A DNA stretch of 64,000 nucleotides from Natrinema zhouii. Lineage in GTDB: Archaea; Halobacteriota; Halobacteria; Halobacteriales; Natrialbaceae. Position numbers and translations under genes: made by a program. Every line of letters starts with the position of its first letter. Position 1 is the first letter of the stretch. Below, in pieces: positions 7,660 to 16,319 of the stretch. Location: positions 1 to 64,000 of the forward strand of contig NZ_CP059154.1 in NCBI RefSeq assembly GCF_013456555.2, read 5' to 3'. The notes beneath the pieces are model-generated. The model saw only the letters and a list, made by a program, of their open reading frames with translations, did not search any database and was not told the origin of the DNA.

Positions 7660-7818
7660 TCACCGATGCCTGCCGGTGGATTCGTACTCAACCGGATCGT
7701 CGTCCGTCCGTTCGAGCCGACTCGCCCGCTCGAGCGTCCAGAGAAGGGCCGTGACTTCGCCGGCACCGAACTCGACGTGGACGCCCTCGAGGTCGACAAA
7801 CAGGTCGCGGACGAGTTC
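7660..7818 (-). pseudogene. Coding-like fragment without a start codon
   Basis: The minus strand holds 52 sense codons (about 7818 down to a TGA at 7660-7662) with haloarchaeal codon use and a sensible acidic peptide containing FVDLEGVHVEFGAGEVTALL. Directly upstream in frame is a TGA, and no ATG, GTG or TTG start lies inside. It may be the 3' part of a small gene broken by a frameshift near 7819, or use a rare start. I do not recognise the family. Confidence 0.35.
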
Positions 7819-7868
7819 TCACTTCGCTGGTAATAACAGTTAAGACGAACAGGTGATCACGATACGAT

Positions 7869-8309
7869 GTGGACCAACGAATTATCGTCACGACGCCGTT
7901 TCTCGTCTATCTGGCGTTCTGTGGCCTGTTCGGGCTCGCTCTCTCGACGGTCGCGGCCCCGCTCACACAGGGGCAACCGGCGTTTATCGCCATCGTCGGG
8001 CTGGTCGGGCCGCTGGTCGCGATCGGGCTGATCTGGGTTCGAAACTACGCCTACGGTGCGCCGGTACTGGTCTCGACGATGCTCACGAACGCTTGGTTCG
8101 TCGTCTACTTCTTCTTCATTCACGACAACCCGGGGAACGTTTTCGCCGTCTCCGGCGACGGTTCGACGGCGTATCTGGCTGCGACCGCCGGCCTGATCGC
8201 CGGCTCGCTGTTCACCGCCGGTGTCGGCTGCTGGCTGTGGTACTGCGAGAGTCCGGGCTTTCGCTCGGCGATCGATCGACTCGTAGGACCGTCGAACGTG
8301 GAGGACTGA
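7869..8309 (+). CDS. Four-helix membrane protein, unknown function
   Basis: A 146-residue protein with about four hydrophobic segments (near residues 9-29, 36-56, 63-83 and 103-125) and an amphipathic tail, so an integral membrane protein. The start is GTG at 7869; no in-frame ATG exists at the N-terminus. There are no catalytic motifs, and the hydrophobic segments show no charged residues typical of transporters. A 4-TM protein of this size resembles many uncharacterised haloarchaeal membrane proteins. It stands alone between the broken fragment on the left and the TRAP operon on the right. Confidence 0.65.
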   Translation: MDQRIIVTTPFLVYLAFCGLFGLALSTVAAPLTQGQPAFIAIVGLVGPLVAIGLIWVRNYAYGAPVLVSTMLTNAWFVVYFFFIHDNPGNVFAVSGDGSTAYLAATAGLIAGSLFTAGVGCWLWYCESPGFRSAIDRLVGPSNVED

Positions 8310-8638
8310 CTGTCGCTGCTCAGTCGGTGATGCTGTCCCTATTGGACGTCGGAACGAATCTCGAGCCGTCACGTTCTGGTTCTGAAATTAGCTAGTTGCA
8401 TGACTACTCGAGCGAGTTTCGATAGGACCTCGTGGAAATCGGACTGGTAGCGAAGAGGGACGTAGTGACTGAACCGTCTCATAGTGTAGTTTGGTATTTG
8501 CTCCCACATCAATAACAGAATACTGAAAAATACAACGATAGCCCTCTCTTTGGATATACAAATAATGATCTAATCCAAACAATTTCCGTTTACGAAATAA
8601 TTAGCTATATGAAGCTACAGCGTCTGTTATAAGTATAG
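8310..8638. promoter_or_regulatory. Intergenic promoter region of the TRAP operon with an inverted repeat
   Basis: AT-rich from about 8480. An inverted repeat TTTGGAT (8549-8555) ... ATCCAAA (8573-8579) with a 17-bp spacer lies about 60 bp ahead of the start and could be an operator. A TATA-like TTAGCTATATGAAG (about 8601-8614) would place transcription start at or next to the ATG at 8639. No gene seen here. Confidence 0.45.
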
Positions 8639-9592
8639 ATGTCAGTTGATAACAATCGACGTCAGTTTCTCGAACTGGCCGGTGCTGTCGGTATCGCATC
8701 ACTGGCTGGTTGTATTGGCGGTGACGGTAACGGTGACGAAGACCGTCTCACGTGGCACGCCGGCGGCACCGGTGGAACGTACTACCCGCTCTCGAACGAG
8801 ATCAAGACGATTGTCGAGGAGAACACCGACTTCTCGCTGAACGTTCAGTCGACGGGCGCGAGCGTCGAAAACGTCGGCAGCCTCTCGGACGGTTCGGCCG
8901 ACTTCGCACTCATCCAGAACGATATCGCGTCATTCGCGAAGAACGGTACCGGGATCGACGCCTTTCAGGACAACTCGATCGACTCCCTACAGGGCGTCGC
9001 GACGCTGTACCCAGAGACGATCACACTCGTCACGCTCGCCGAAAACGACATCTCGTCGCTCGAGGACCTCAGCGGTGCGACGATCAACACCGGCGACCTC
9101 GGATCCGGGACGCAGGTCAACGCCCTCCAGATCCTCGAATCAGTCGGAATCTCCGACTTCGACGAACAGAACGCCGGCTTCTCGCAGGCATCCGAACAGC
9201 TCGCTAACGGCGACATCGACGCGGCCTTCGTCGTCGGCGGCTGGCCGGTCGGTGCGATCGAGGACCTCGCTAACACGAACGACATCGAAATCGTTCCGAT
9301 CGCGGACGACAACCGCGAGGCCGTCAAGGAGGACGCCACCTGGTTCGCCGACGATACCATCCCCGGTGGAACCTACAGCGGCGTCGACGAGGACGTCGAG
9401 ACCGTCGCGGTGCAGGCGATGATCGCCACGCACGCCGACGTGTCGGCAGACACCGTCGAGACGGTCACCGCGGCCATCTTCGACAACGTCGATGACCTCT
9501 CGATCAAGACCGACTTCATCACGGCCGACAGTGCACAGGACGGGATGTCTATCGAACTCCACGAGGGTGCGGCGGCGTACTTCGACGCCTGA
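8639..9592 (+). CDS. TAXI-family TRAP transporter solute-binding lipoprotein
   Basis: The 317-residue extracytoplasmic binding subunit of a TRAP transporter of the TAXI type. It has a twin-arginine-like start (RRQFLEL, 7-13) and lipobox LAGC (Cys25), then the family's glycine-rich opening (HAGGTGGTYYPLSNEI), a QSTGASVENV segment, ADFALIQNDIA and the GDLGSGTQVNALQIL motif. TAXI proteins bind small carboxylates such as glutamate or 2-oxoglutarate; the ligand here is not deducible. It is the first gene of a three-gene unit with the DUF1850 protein and the fused permease, and its own promoter suits leaderless transcription. Confidence 0.9.
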   Translation: MSVDNNRRQFLELAGAVGIASLAGCIGGDGNGDEDRLTWHAGGTGGTYYPLSNEIKTIVEENTDFSLNVQSTGASVENVGSLSDGSADFALIQNDIASFAKNGTGIDAFQDNSIDSLQGVATLYPETITLVTLAENDISSLEDLSGATINTGDLGSGTQVNALQILESVGISDFDEQNAGFSQASEQLANGDIDAAFVVGGWPVGAIEDLANTNDIEIVPIADDNREAVKEDATWFADDTIPGGTYSGVDEDVETVAVQAMIATHADVSADTVETVTAAIFDNVDDLSIKTDFITADSAQDGMSIELHEGAAAYFDA

Positions 9593-9690
9593 GTCGGTTC
9601 CGACGGTAGAGTACCGATTCGACCGCACTCCCCTTGCGGTCGTGTACGCACCCCCGTGATCGATAGATCTTCACCGAGTTTCACGAGAGA

Positions 9691-10188
9691 ATGGGCCGTG
9701 TCTCCCGTCCGAACGTCCTCGCTGCGATCCTCTTAGCGGCGGTACTGGTCCTCGTCGTCGTTGCCACGACGGTCCCGATCACATCGGTACTCGTCGTCGA
9801 GGACATCGAGACCGGCGAACGGTATCTCACTGAACCGGTCGACGAGGGGAGCACCGTGGCCCTCGAGTACACGCACAGCGTGGAGCAATCCCGAGTGTAC
9901 GACGAGTACCGCGTGAACGATCGAACGCTGGTGAACACTCGAATGGAGTTCGAGTCCTACGGCTGGGGGCTGCCCGCTCGAGTCGACGTCACGAACGTCA
10001 ACGGGACGCTCGTGTACGAGCCAGCCGAGCCGATCGCGGAACTTCGAAGCCTTTCTGTCTCACCCGGACGGATCGCCGGTCACACGTTGATCGTCGACGA
10101 TCGACGACACGATCTGGTCGCAGCGACGAACGCTAACGACGTTCGCATTCGCGTGGAACGACAATCGCTAATCGAGATGATTTTATGA
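9691..10188 (+). CDS. DUF1850 protein associated with a TAXI TRAP transporter
   Basis: A 165-residue protein with one N-terminal membrane anchor (residues 10-32) and an exported domain carrying the DUF1850 pattern: LEYTHSVEQSRVYDEYRV (51-68), the MEFESYGWGLPA stretch and a C-terminal hydrophobic strand. The family is found almost only beside TAXI-type TRAP permeases, usually between binding protein and permease as here, and is thought to be an accessory subunit; its biochemical role is not settled. Its stop overlaps the start of the permease gene by four bases (ATGA), so the two are translationally coupled. Confidence 0.85.
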   Translation: MGRVSRPNVLAAILLAAVLVLVVVATTVPITSVLVVEDIETGERYLTEPVDEGSTVALEYTHSVEQSRVYDEYRVNDRTLVNTRMEFESYGWGLPARVDVTNVNGTLVYEPAEPIAELRSLSVSPGRIAGHTLIVDDRRHDLVAATNANDVRIRVERQSLIEMIL

Positions 10189-12944
10189 ACACGAACGATC
10201 CATCGGACGGCGGTACCGACGGGCCGAACGACGATCAGGACGGAACGGACGACGGATTGACCGAGGAGGTCTCACACGAAGAGGCCGAGGAACTGATCCA
10301 GGAGATCGAGCGCCGGCGGTCGCTACAGGGGGTCGCCGCGGTAGCCGTCGCGGCGATCGGTGTTCTGTTTTCAGTGTTCCAGCTGTTCCTGGCCGCACGC
10401 AGCTTCTCGTTTACGGTCTGGTTGCCGATCGTCGACAACTGGAACGTCTCGCTACAACTCCTGCAGGCGAACGCGATCCACGTCTCGTTCGCACTCGTGC
10501 TCACGTTCCTGTTGTTCCCGGCGAGTATGGGCGACGGAATCGTCGCGCGAAACCTGGGTCGGATCGTCCCCACCGCGTCTCGCAGACTCGGGGAGCAGAA
10601 CCTCATCACGCGCGCTCTCGAGAGCGCTCGAGCCGCCGCCCGATGGGCAGTTATCGACCCCGATCGGGAGCGGGTAACGCCGTTCGACCTTTTGTGTATC
10701 GGCGCCTCAGTGTTGTCTGCGATTTACTTCCTGACGGAGTTCGACGAGATTCGGAGCATGCGAGCGTTCGGGCTCCAGTCGGGGCGGGCGATCACCGAGG
10801 TGTACACGTTCCTCCAGCCCGTCCTCGGCGGCGTCCCGTTCGTCAGCGAGTACTCCTACGCGATGGCGCTCGGCGCGATCGGTGTCCTGCTGGTGCTCGA
10901 GGCCACCCGCCGAACGCTTGGATTGCCACTCATGATCATCGTCGCGACCTTCATCGTTTACGCGCGCTGGGGGTACCTCATCAACAGCGGAACACCCTTC
11001 CTTGGCCTGCTCGCGGTCTCCGAGTTGACCTGGCCGGACATCGTTCAGAACCTCTGGTATAACACCGAAAACGGGGTCTTCGGTATCCCGGTGACGGTGT
11101 CGGTGAGCTTCATTTACATCTTCATCCTCTTCGGTTCGTTCCTGGAGATGAGCGGTGCGGGCCAGTGGTTCATCGATCTCGCGTACGCGGCCACGGGGGA
11201 CCGCAAAGGCGGTCCGGCGAAGGCGAGCATCCTCGCGAGCGGTTTCATGGGAACGATCTCTGGATCGTCGATCGCCAACACGGTCACCACCGGCGCGTTC
11301 ACGATTCCACTGATGAAGCGCTCGGGATACTCACCGGAGTTCTCCGGCGCGGTCGAGTCCTCGGCGTCCTCCGGCGGACAGATCCTCCCGCCGGTGATGG
11401 GTGCCGCGGCGTTCCTCATGGTCCAGTACACGGCGACGCCGTTCGCGGATATCATCATCCTCGCGACAATCCCGGCGATCGTCTTCTTCTTCGGCGTCTG
11501 GGTGATGGTCCACCTCAAGGCGGTCGAGGAGGGGATCGGCGGCGTCGAGGACGCCGACACCGTCCCGCTCTGGTCACACCTCAAACGCGGGTGGTTCTAC
11601 CTCGTCCCGATCGGATTGTTGCTGTACTACCTCATCATCGAGCGACTGTCCGTCTCGCGGTCGGCGTGGTTCACCCTCGTCGCGCTCGTGGCGTTGATTG
11701 CGCTCGTCTCGGCCTACAGTGAGGAGACGCGCGGGCGGCTCCTCGGTATCTTCGCGGCGATCGTCGGCGTCGAACTGGCCAGCTACGTCTACGCTGGCGT
11801 CCCGGTCACTGGACTCGTCACCGGAGCCGGCGGGGCCGGACTACCCGCTGGGGAAGCGATCGATTTCGTCGTCTCTCGGATCGAGTGGTACGCGATGCTG
11901 GCCGGCGCGCTGACGTTGCTATCCCGTCCGAATCTCGAGGCACCGCTGCTCGAGCTCAATCCGACGATCAAGTCGACCGCCGACTCCATCGGCGATCGGA
12001 CCGGCCGCGATCTGGGTTCGAGCCAGCCGTTCCGTCTCGGGACGTTCGTCGTCAAGTCGATGGACGAGGGCGCGCGGACGGCCGTTCCCGTCGTGATCGC
12101 CGTCGCAGCCGCCGGTATCATCCCCGGCGTTATCAGCGTCTCCGGGCTCGGCCCGAACCTCACGTCGCTGCTCATCGCGCTGTCGGGCGGATCGATCGTG
12201 ATCATGTTGGTTGTGACGGCCGTAGCCAGCATCATTCTCGGAATGGGGATGCCCACGACGGTCACCTATATTATCCTCATCTCGATGCTCGCCACACCGC
12301 TCGTCGAGTTCGGCATCCCGCTGCTCGCCGCTCACCTGTTCATCCTCTATTTCGGCGTCATCGCCGACATCACGCCACCGGTCGCCGTCGCCGCCTACGC
12401 CGCGAGCGGGGTCGCCAAGTCGGACCCCTTCGAGACGGGCGTGAAGGCGTTCTCCCTGTCACTGAACAAGGCGATCGTCCCCTTCGCGTTCGTCCTCGTC
12501 CCCGGTATCGTGTTGCTTCGCGAGAAGGAGAACGCTGCCGAGTTGCCGATCCGCGAGCAGTACCGCGTCGTCGGCTTCTCTGATCTCATGGAACTCTCGT
12601 ACTCGGTTCCGGAGATCCTGATTCCGGTCGTCGGCGTCTTCCTCGGGGTGATCGCCCTCGGTGCGACCGTCATCGGAACGCTGTATACGGGCGCAAACCG
12701 ACTCGAGCGAGCCGGTTTCGCGCTCAGTTCGCTGCTGCTCATGGCACCGGGGCTGCTTTCGACGGCGGTATTCGACCTCCTCGGATTCGTCGGCGTGACC
12801 GCCTCGGCCGACGCGCTCCTGCTCGACCTCTCGCTTCGCGGTATCGGTCTCGTGCTGTTCGTCGGACTCGCAGCGAAAAACAGGCAGGACGCGACGGCCC
12901 CGGGTGAGATAAATCAGCCGACGGTGGACGGAACTGGGAGATAA
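10185..12944 (+). CDS. TRAP transporter fused permease (DctQ-DctM type)
   Basis: A 919-residue membrane protein that fuses the small (4-TM) and large (about 12-TM) TRAP permease subunits, the form that partners TAXI binding proteins. The first 60 residues are very acidic cytoplasmic tail. DctM-type signatures include GFMGTISGSSIANTVTTGAF and the SSGGQILPPVMGAAAF loop, repeated in the second half as LGMGMPTTVTYIIL and IADITPPVAVAAYA. TRAP systems use an ion gradient rather than ATP, in haloarchaea presumably sodium, to import organic acids. The C-terminal 170 residues add further hydrophobic segments found in this fused family. It overlaps the DUF1850 gene by 4 bp. Confidence 0.92.
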   Translation: MNTNDPSDGGTDGPNDDQDGTDDGLTEEVSHEEAEELIQEIERRRSLQGVAAVAVAAIGVLFSVFQLFLAARSFSFTVWLPIVDNWNVSLQLLQANAIHVSFALVLTFLLFPASMGDGIVARNLGRIVPTASRRLGEQNLITRALESARAAARWAVIDPDRERVTPFDLLCIGASVLSAIYFLTEFDEIRSMRAFGLQSGRAITEVYTFLQPVLGGVPFVSEYSYAMALGAIGVLLVLEATRRTLGLPLMIIVATFIVYARWGYLINSGTPFLGLLAVSELTWPDIVQNLWYNTENGVFGIPVTVSVSFIYIFILFGSFLEMSGAGQWFIDLAYAATGDRKGGPAKASILASGFMGTISGSSIANTVTTGAFTIPLMKRSGYSPEFSGAVESSASSGGQILPPVMGAAAFLMVQYTATPFADIIILATIPAIVFFFGVWVMVHLKAVEEGIGGVEDADTVPLWSHLKRGWFYLVPIGLLLYYLIIERLSVSRSAWFTLVALVALIALVSAYSEETRGRLLGIFAAIVGVELASYVYAGVPVTGLVTGAGGAGLPAGEAIDFVVSRIEWYAMLAGALTLLSRPNLEAPLLELNPTIKSTADSIGDRTGRDLGSSQPFRLGTFVVKSMDEGARTAVPVVIAVAAAGIIPGVISVSGLGPNLTSLLIALSGGSIVIMLVVTAVASIILGMGMPTTVTYIILISMLATPLVEFGIPLLAAHLFILYFGVIADITPPVAVAAYAASGVAKSDPFETGVKAFSLSLNKAIVPFAFVLVPGIVLLREKENAAELPIREQYRVVGFSDLMELSYSVPEILIPVVGVFLGVIALGATVIGTLYTGANRLERAGFALSSLLLMAPGLLSTAVFDLLGFVGVTASADALLLDLSLRGIGLVLFVGLAAKNRQDATAPGEINQPTVDGTGR

Positions 12945-13257
12945 GTGGCAAATCCGCCAGCGATCGACGGGTTCGTCGACGAGATTCCACGTCTCTCGAG
13001 GAAATCTATCCCGGGTCTCGTACCGGTGAAGAGTTGTCGAGTCTCCGTCCTCGGGCCCGAATAACGAGTGTGCTGGCAGCCGTACTGTGCACTAACGGCT
13101 CCTGACTCGTGAACAGCTGGTTGTCGAGCCACTCGAAGAGCAGTGCACGCAAAGCTCTGTCTGATCGAGAATCAACTGTATTACTGTATATTACGCATGG
13201 TAATGGCTAAATATATTTGCCGTCATCCTTATCAATCGGACTGTGAAAGATTCGAGT
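12945..13257. promoter_or_regulatory. Intergenic region with a promoter for the HalOD1 gene
   Basis: The left 200 bp hold no supported gene; the minus-strand frame there is Gly/Ser/Arg-rich and unconvincing. A TATA-like AAATATATTTG at 13209-13219 would start transcription near 13240, just before the GTG (13243) and ATG (13258) candidates of the next gene. Confidence 0.45.
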
Positions 13258-13566
13258 ATGTCCTACCCGGACAACACGTCGACGCCCGACGGGGCGGTTC
13301 CACCGACCCAGGCCATCATCGAGGCCATCGCATCGCGCGAAGGTGTCGACATCACCGATGTCGAGCCGCCGGCATACGCCCCGTTGTTTACGGTCGTTGA
13401 CCCGGAAGCGCTCGACAACCTGTTCACCACCGCTGCCGGCACCGCGAGCACCGCGGTGGTCAGACTCGAGTACGAGGGCTACGAAATCATCGTTCGCGAC
13501 GGTGGTGACGTCGAAATTCGTGATCTCTCGTCCGACGACTCCATCAATAGCCCCGTCGGGGAGTAG
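13258..13566 (+). CDS. HalOD1-domain protein
   Basis: A 102-residue single-domain protein with the haloarchaeal output domain HalOD1: a helix (PTQAIIEAIASREGVDITDV), the PLFTVVDPEALDNLF motif, then strands with VVRLEYEGYEIIVRDGGDVEI. HalOD1 occurs alone or after response-regulator receivers and is thought to be a signalling output module of unknown chemistry. The same frame extends 5 codons to GTG 13243, which fits the TATA box slightly better, but the family usually starts at the MSYP-like residues, so ATG 13258 is chosen. A second HalOD1 gene lies at 52003. Confidence 0.8.
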   Translation: MSYPDNTSTPDGAVPPTQAIIEAIASREGVDITDVEPPAYAPLFTVVDPEALDNLFTTAAGTASTAVVRLEYEGYEIIVRDGGDVEIRDLSSDDSINSPVGE

Positions 13567-13578
13567 CCCTGTTTCGGC

Positions 13579-14547
13579 TCACTCGGCCCAGTGGGCCTCT
13601 CCGGGCTGGGTTTCGAAGATCGCCCGCTCGAGCAGGTCGACCGCTTTCTCGAGACCCTCTCGCGAGCTGGTCAGCGAGTCTTCGTGTTCGATGCTCAGGG
13701 CGCCGTCGTAGCCGACCATTCGGAGCGTCGAGACGATGTCCTTCCAGTGGGCTTCGCCGTGGCCGTAGCCGACCGACCGGAAGAGCCAGGACCGATTCGG
13801 CTCGTCGGTGTACGGCGTCGTATCCAGTACCCCCTTCTCGCGGGCCTGAGCGTCGTAAATTCTGGTATCCTTGGCGTGGACGTGGTGAATCGCCTCGCGC
13901 TCCCCCAGATACCGGATCGCGTCGGTGATCGTGATCCCCTGCCAGTAGAGGTGAGAGGGATCGAAGTTCGCGCCGATCCGGTCGCCGGTCTCCTCGCGCA
14001 GTCGCGCCATCCCGTGGGGCTCGTAGACCAGCATGTTCGGATGCATCTCGATCGCGATATCGACGGCGTGGTCGGCCGCGTAGTCGGCGATCTCGCCCCA
14101 GTACTCGATCGCCCGCTCCCACTGGTACTCGAGGGCCTCGGCGTGTTCGGGCGGCCAGGGCGCAGTGATCCAGTTCGGGGTCTCGTCGTTCGGACTCCCC
14201 GCCGGGAGCCCCGAGAAACAGGTGACGGTTCCGACCTCGAGCTGGCCGGCCAACCGGATCGCCTCGCGAAGTTCGGTATCGGCCGTCTCTGCTCGCTCGT
14301 CGTCTGGATGTATGGGATTGTTGTGGATCGCGAGCGCGCTGATTCGCATCTCGTACTCTTCGAGTAGATCCTTGAGTTCGGCCTGTTCGGTCTCGTCGTC
14401 GAGATACTCGGATCGCGTGATATGGTCCTGACCGGGATGGCCGCCGACACCGGGCTCGATCGTCTCGATGCCGATCCCGTCGAGATAGGGGAGCGCGCTC
14501 TCGAGCGGTTCGTCGGCCAGCGGTGGGGTATGAACGCCGATCTCCAT
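13579..14547 (-). CDS. Sugar phosphate isomerase/epimerase (xylose isomerase-like TIM barrel)
   Basis: A 322-residue TIM barrel of the AP-endonuclease-2/xylose-isomerase superfamily (IolE/IolI-like). The metal site can be seen: Glu in IAIEMHPNML, Asp/His in ANFDPSHLYWQG, His in IHHVHAKD, and Glu in LSIEHEDSL. Such enzymes isomerise or epimerise sugars, inososes or keto-sugars with a divalent metal. ATG 14547 is chosen because the 16 upstream residues are not family-like. It is the last gene of a minus-strand carbohydrate module containing a sugar ABC transporter and a Gfo/Idh/MocA oxidoreductase, a combination typical of inositol or glycoside breakdown via keto intermediates. The substrate is unknown. 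Confidence 0.85.
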   Translation of the reverse strand: MEIGVHTPPLADEPLESALPYLDGIGIETIEPGVGGHPGQDHITRSEYLDDETEQAELKDLLEEYEMRISALAIHNNPIHPDDERAETADTELREAIRLAGQLEVGTVTCFSGLPAGSPNDETPNWITAPWPPEHAEALEYQWERAIEYWGEIADYAADHAVDIAIEMHPNMLVYEPHGMARLREETGDRIGANFDPSHLYWQGITITDAIRYLGEREAIHHVHAKDTRIYDAQAREKGVLDTTPYTDEPNRSWLFRSVGYGHGEAHWKDIVSTLRMVGYDGALSIEHEDSLTSSREGLEKAVDLLERAIFETQPGEAHWAE

Positions 14548-14661
14548 GGGGGAAGCGACTACTGCCGGCGCAATAAAACGAGGGCAAGCGAACACTCGGT
14601 AGCGGGGTCTGCCCGCCGGTCGTTCGACGGCTCGTTCGCTCCGTCGATCTCGATCGATTCG

Positions 14662-14907
14662 TCAGTCTCTGATCGTCAGAATACCGTCGTTGACGGTCAC
14701 GTCGCGTGCTCCCGCTGGGATATCGAACTCGAACTGTCTCCTGCCGACAGTGACGATCGCCGTGTCGTCGACGACGTCCACCGACGGCTTCTCGCCGGTC
14801 GGGCCGAAATCTACGGCGATGACGCTCTCGTCTTCGTACTCGCGGTTACTGATCGTGATATCATCTTCGTCGCCGGCCACGTCTCGAAGTTGGGGAGGCG
14901 TTTCCAT
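14662..14907 (-). CDS. Hsp20/alpha-crystallin-like small protein
   Basis: An 81-residue haloarchaeal protein starting at ATG 14907. It is built of short beta strands (VIAVDFG, PSVDVVDDTAIVTV, RQFEFDIPAGARDVTVNDGILTI), ending like the alpha-crystallin sandwich, where a PxGA..V...NGILTI stretch is conserved in Hsp20 proteins. It lacks the long N-terminal arm and the C-terminal IxI tail needed for large Hsp20 assemblies, so if it is a chaperone relative it is minimal. It lies between two catabolic genes of the carbohydrate module on the same strand, but gaps of over 100 bp make co-transcription uncertain. Confidence 0.65.
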   Translation of the reverse strand: METPPQLRDVAGDEDDITISNREYEDESVIAVDFGPTGEKPSVDVVDDTAIVTVGRRQFEFDIPAGARDVTVNDGILTIRD

Positions 14908-15054
14908 ATGTGCCGTTGGTGGCACCGAGCCGTAAACAGCATGCACGATATTGCCCCGTCACCCAGCGAACTGCTCAGTGGTGTCTCGATATCGTCACCA
15001 ACGGCCCGTAGAGCGGGCGAGACGGAACGTGAGGCGATGGATCAGCAGAACGCA

Positions 15055-16122
15055 CTACTCGTCGATCGTGATCGTTCGCTCTCCATCGCTCGAGCGGTAG
15101 ATGCCGTCGATAACCTGCTGGACTGTGAGTGCCTCCGCGACGCTGTCGTTTCCTTCCCCATCGCCGACGATTCGGTCGAAAAATGCCCGCTGTTCGTCCG
15201 TGTGGGTATCGTTCTGGCGCGTCTCGATCGTCGTGTCCTCGAGGTGATCGGGACCGACCTTGCTCGCCGAATAGATGGAGAGATCGCCCTCGAGGAGGTC
15301 GAACCGGGCTGCCGCGTCGGTCCCGCGGGCGACGAACTCATGGGTCGCCGGCCGGTTGGTCGCCCACGCGACCTCGAGCGAGATCGTTTGATTCCCCGCA
15401 CAGCGGATGAAGGCGCTGGCGGAGTCGTCGACGTCGAAGCCGTCGGGTCCCGCATCATCGGCCCACATGTCGAGATAGGCGTATTCCTCGCGGGAGCCGA
15501 ATTCGCTTCGTGCGACGCCGCTCACTTCTCTCACGTCGGGGTAGCCGAGCAGGTAGAGGGCGAGATCGATGGCGTGGACGCCGAGGTCGATGAGTGCTCC
15601 CCCACCGGCGATCTGTCGTCGGGTGAACCACGATCCGCGTCCCGGAATGCCGCGCCGTCGGACGTAGTTCGCTTCGACGTGCGATATGTCGCCGAGCTCG
15701 CCCTGATCGATGCGGTTTTTCACGATTTGGACCGTATTCGCGAACCGATTGTTGAACCCGACCATCGCATAGCCATCAGACGCGGCTGCAGCGTCGGCGA
15801 TCCGCTCTGCGCTTTCGATCGAGTGGCCCAGTGGTTTCTCGAGCAAGACGTGGAGATCGCGCTCGAGGGCGTCGACCGCGTACTCCTCGTGGTACTTGTT
15901 CGGCGTCGTAATGATGACGGCGTCGACGGCGTCGTACAACTCGCGGTGCTCGTCGTAGACGTCGACATCGTATCGTCTGGCAAAGCGCGTTCGCGCTTCG
16001 GCGGCGATGTCCATTCCGCCGGCCAGCGTGACGCCGAGGTCCACGAGCCGCTCGGCGTGGTACTGGCCGATGTTCCCCAGCCCGACGATGCCGGTTTCGA
16101 TATCTGATCGGTTCAATGTCAT
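15055..16122 (-). CDS. Gfo/Idh/MocA family oxidoreductase
   Basis: A 355-residue NAD(P)-dependent dehydrogenase. The Rossmann nucleotide motif is GIVGLGNIGQYHAERL (11-26) and the family's catalytic/cofactor motif EKP is at 95-97 (LLEKPLGHS), followed by the C-terminal alpha/beta domain with GGGALIDLGVHAIDLALYL, whose Asp and His are the usual substrate-site residues. Members oxidise or reduce hydroxyl groups of sugars and cyclitols such as myo-inositol or glucosides. ATG 16122 is chosen since homology starts a few residues later. It follows the ABC ATPase gene by about 200 bp on the same strand and probably acts on the sugar that transporter brings in. Confidence 0.88.
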   Translation of the reverse strand: MTLNRSDIETGIVGLGNIGQYHAERLVDLGVTLAGGMDIAAEARTRFARRYDVDVYDEHRELYDAVDAVIITTPNKYHEEYAVDALERDLHVLLEKPLGHSIESAERIADAAAASDGYAMVGFNNRFANTVQIVKNRIDQGELGDISHVEANYVRRRGIPGRGSWFTRRQIAGGGALIDLGVHAIDLALYLLGYPDVREVSGVARSEFGSREEYAYLDMWADDAGPDGFDVDDSASAFIRCAGNQTISLEVAWATNRPATHEFVARGTDAAARFDLLEGDLSIYSASKVGPDHLEDTTIETRQNDTHTDEQRAFFDRIVGDGEGNDSVAEALTVQQVIDGIYRSSDGERTITIDE

Positions 16123-16319
16123 TTCCTGTAGTTCTGGTCCTGCCAGCGTTCGTCTCGTTTCAGCCTGATACACCCTGTACCGCTATATCGAATCCTTTGA
16201 CTCGAGCAACTTCGGTCCGTCGCCACCTCACAGCGGGCGGAGGGACCGTGACTGACCGCAGTGACTCGAGAACGGTCCGCTCGAACCCGTCGGTAGCCTC
16301 ACCGTCCGCTCTGGACGGC

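Noticed and set aside
8388..8582. Minus-strand 64-codon frame in the TRAP promoter region
   Set aside because: AT-rich sequence with a peptide of mixed composition; it overlaps the inverted repeat and promoter elements.
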